Positions 13,429-14,138 of a stretch of 14,138 nucleotides of DNA are shown one piece after another (position 1 is the first letter of the stretch; every line of letters begins with the position of its first letter). The position numbers were made by a program, and so were the translations under genes. The stretch covers positions 1 to 14,138 of the forward strand of contig CAMOFU010000031.1 in assembly GCA_946613705.1 (NCBI GenBank), in the 5' to 3' direction. The stretch is from an uncultured Clostridia bacterium. GTDB lineage: Bacteria; Bacillota; Clostridia; Oscillospirales; Ruminococcaceae. Under the pieces are notes generated by a model. That model was not told the origin of the DNA. It saw only the letters and a list, made by a program, of their open reading frames with translations, and ran no database searches.

Positions 13429-14138
13429 ATTCTATTTTTACAATTTCGACGACGAGCGCCCCACCGCTCAGATCATTGACGAGATAAACTATCTCGTTGA
13501 CAACACCCTGCAATATGAACGCATGGAGGAGATAATGCTCTTTGCCTGCCTGCCGACCCGCTCGCTCGAGGCAGTCTGCGCCGCGATACCCGACAGGCAC
13601 CTCGTAAAGCTCAGCTCGCAGTGCTTCTCGGCACAGGCTGTGACCTCGGTGCCCTCGCCCGACTATCTCGTGAAGATCGGTGCGCACTGCGGTATGCTCG
13701 GACTGCCCGAGCGCAGATATATCTTAGGCGAGACCTCCGAGCAGTACCGCAAGAGCATGAAGGCGATGCTCTCGCTCGGAATGAAGGCTGTGCTGTGTGT
13801 CGGTGAGAATGATAAGATGTGCGATGACGGTACGGCAGCAGAGGTCATCAAGGCACAGATCGGCACAGGTCTTGCCGATGTTACTCTCGATGATGCCTAC
13901 CGTGTCGGTGTCATCTACCGCCCGATGCGCGAGTATGAGGGCATAGTCACCGATAACGCCCATGCCGAGGATATGCTCGGAGCTGTCAAGGCTGCCCTGA
14001 AAAACGTCCTCCCCGAGCTGACCGAGGAGCTGCCTGTCTTTTACGGCGGGCGCATCACCACCGAAAGACAGAACGAGCTTTACGGCAAGGGACTTATAGA
14101 CGGCGTGATGGTAAACAGCTCGGAAATGACACCCGAGC
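13421..14138 (+). CDS. triosephosphate isomerase-like protein lacking the catalytic residues (3' end outside window)
   Basis: 239 codons are visible before the window ends. Family TIMs have about 250 residues, so only a short C-terminal piece is missing. The TIM pattern is clear: SSQC (65-68, like GAQN), LPERRYILGETSEQY (95-109, like HSERR...GET), MKAVLCVGEN (121-130, like the LCVGE strand), and FYGGRI plus DGVMV (207-212, 227-231, the phosphate-binding strands). Yet by alignment all three catalytic residues are replaced: the Lys of NWKMN by Asp10 (NFDD), the His of GHSERR by Leu95 (GLPERR), and the Glu of YEPVW by Arg167 (YRPMR). It is therefore unlikely to interconvert triose phosphates. 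No frameshift is seen, so the gene looks maintained. It overlaps the exporter gene by 8 bases and belongs to the NRPS operon. Its role is unknown: ligand binding, regulation or a changed reaction are all possible. Confidence 0.8.
   Translation, partial: MLKFYFYNFDDERPTAQIIDEINYLVDNTLQYERMEEIMLFACLPTRSLEAVCAAIPDRHLVKLSSQCFSAQAVTSVPSPDYLVKIGAHCGMLGLPERRYILGETSEQYRKSMKAMLSLGMKAVLCVGENDKMCDDGTAAEVIKAQIGTGLADVTLDDAYRVGVIYRPMREYEGIVTDNAHAEDMLGAVKAALKNVLPELTEELPVFYGGRITTERQNELYGKGLIDGVMVNSSEMTPE

Noticed and set aside
13421..14138. Normal glycolytic triosephosphate isomerase
   Set aside because: The catalytic Lys, His and Glu are all replaced by alignment with the conserved motifs.
1..14138. tRNA, rRNA, insertion sequence or phage genes
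   Set aside because: Nothing resembling a tRNA cloverleaf, rRNA segment, transposase or integrase was seen in the window.

Overview
The window looks like chromosome of a Gram-positive gut-type Clostridia bacterium, most probably Ruminococcus or a close Oscillospiraceae relative. This is inferred from strong GGAGG ribosome sites, G+C-rich coding DNA beside A+T-rich intergenic DNA, frequent AGG and ATA codons, the RsbU/RsbV-type genes and the kind of peptide synthetase present. No 16S or other taxonomic marker lies in the window, so the assignment is tentative.

Layout. Positions 1-247 hold no convincing gene but are rich in secondary structure: a perfect 9-bp hairpin, a 16-bp inverted repeat enclosing smaller hairpins, and a short ATTATTT tandem repeat. 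Positions 248-2345 on the minus strand hold a two-gene operon: a membrane-bound sensor phosphatase of the RsbU/SpoIIE PP2C type and, 52 bases after it, a STAS-domain anti-anti-sigma-type protein (RsbV-like). A divergent promoter region (about 2346-2632) separates this from a plus-strand operon. That operon holds a 3011-residue nonribosomal peptide synthetase (NRPS), a MATE-type exporter fused to an RsbW-like ATPase domain (1-base overlap with the NRPS), and a triosephosphate-isomerase-like protein that lacks the catalytic residues (8-base overlap, cut off by the window end).

How the genes may work together. The NRPS reads A-PCP-C-A-PCP-C-A-PCP-R. The first adenylation domain has Ala where amino-acid-activating domains have the conserved Asp, and its pocket is hydrophobic, so it probably loads a carboxylic (fatty or aryl) acid. 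The terminal NADPH-dependent reductase domain would release an aldehyde. The predicted product is an N-acyl-dipeptide aldehyde, the class to which the proposed Ruminococcus bromii product ruminopeptin and other gut Clostridia protease inhibitors belong. The MATE protein is the likely exporter.

The most unusual point is that the window carries all three kinds of partner-switching component: PP2C phosphatase, STAS phosphoprotein, and RsbW-like ATPase. The ATPase is not free but is fused to the exporter. This suggests a signalling circuit that acts on a transporter, or on the whole biosynthetic operon, rather than directly on a sigma factor. The degenerate triosephosphate isomerase at the end of the operon is a second unexplained component.
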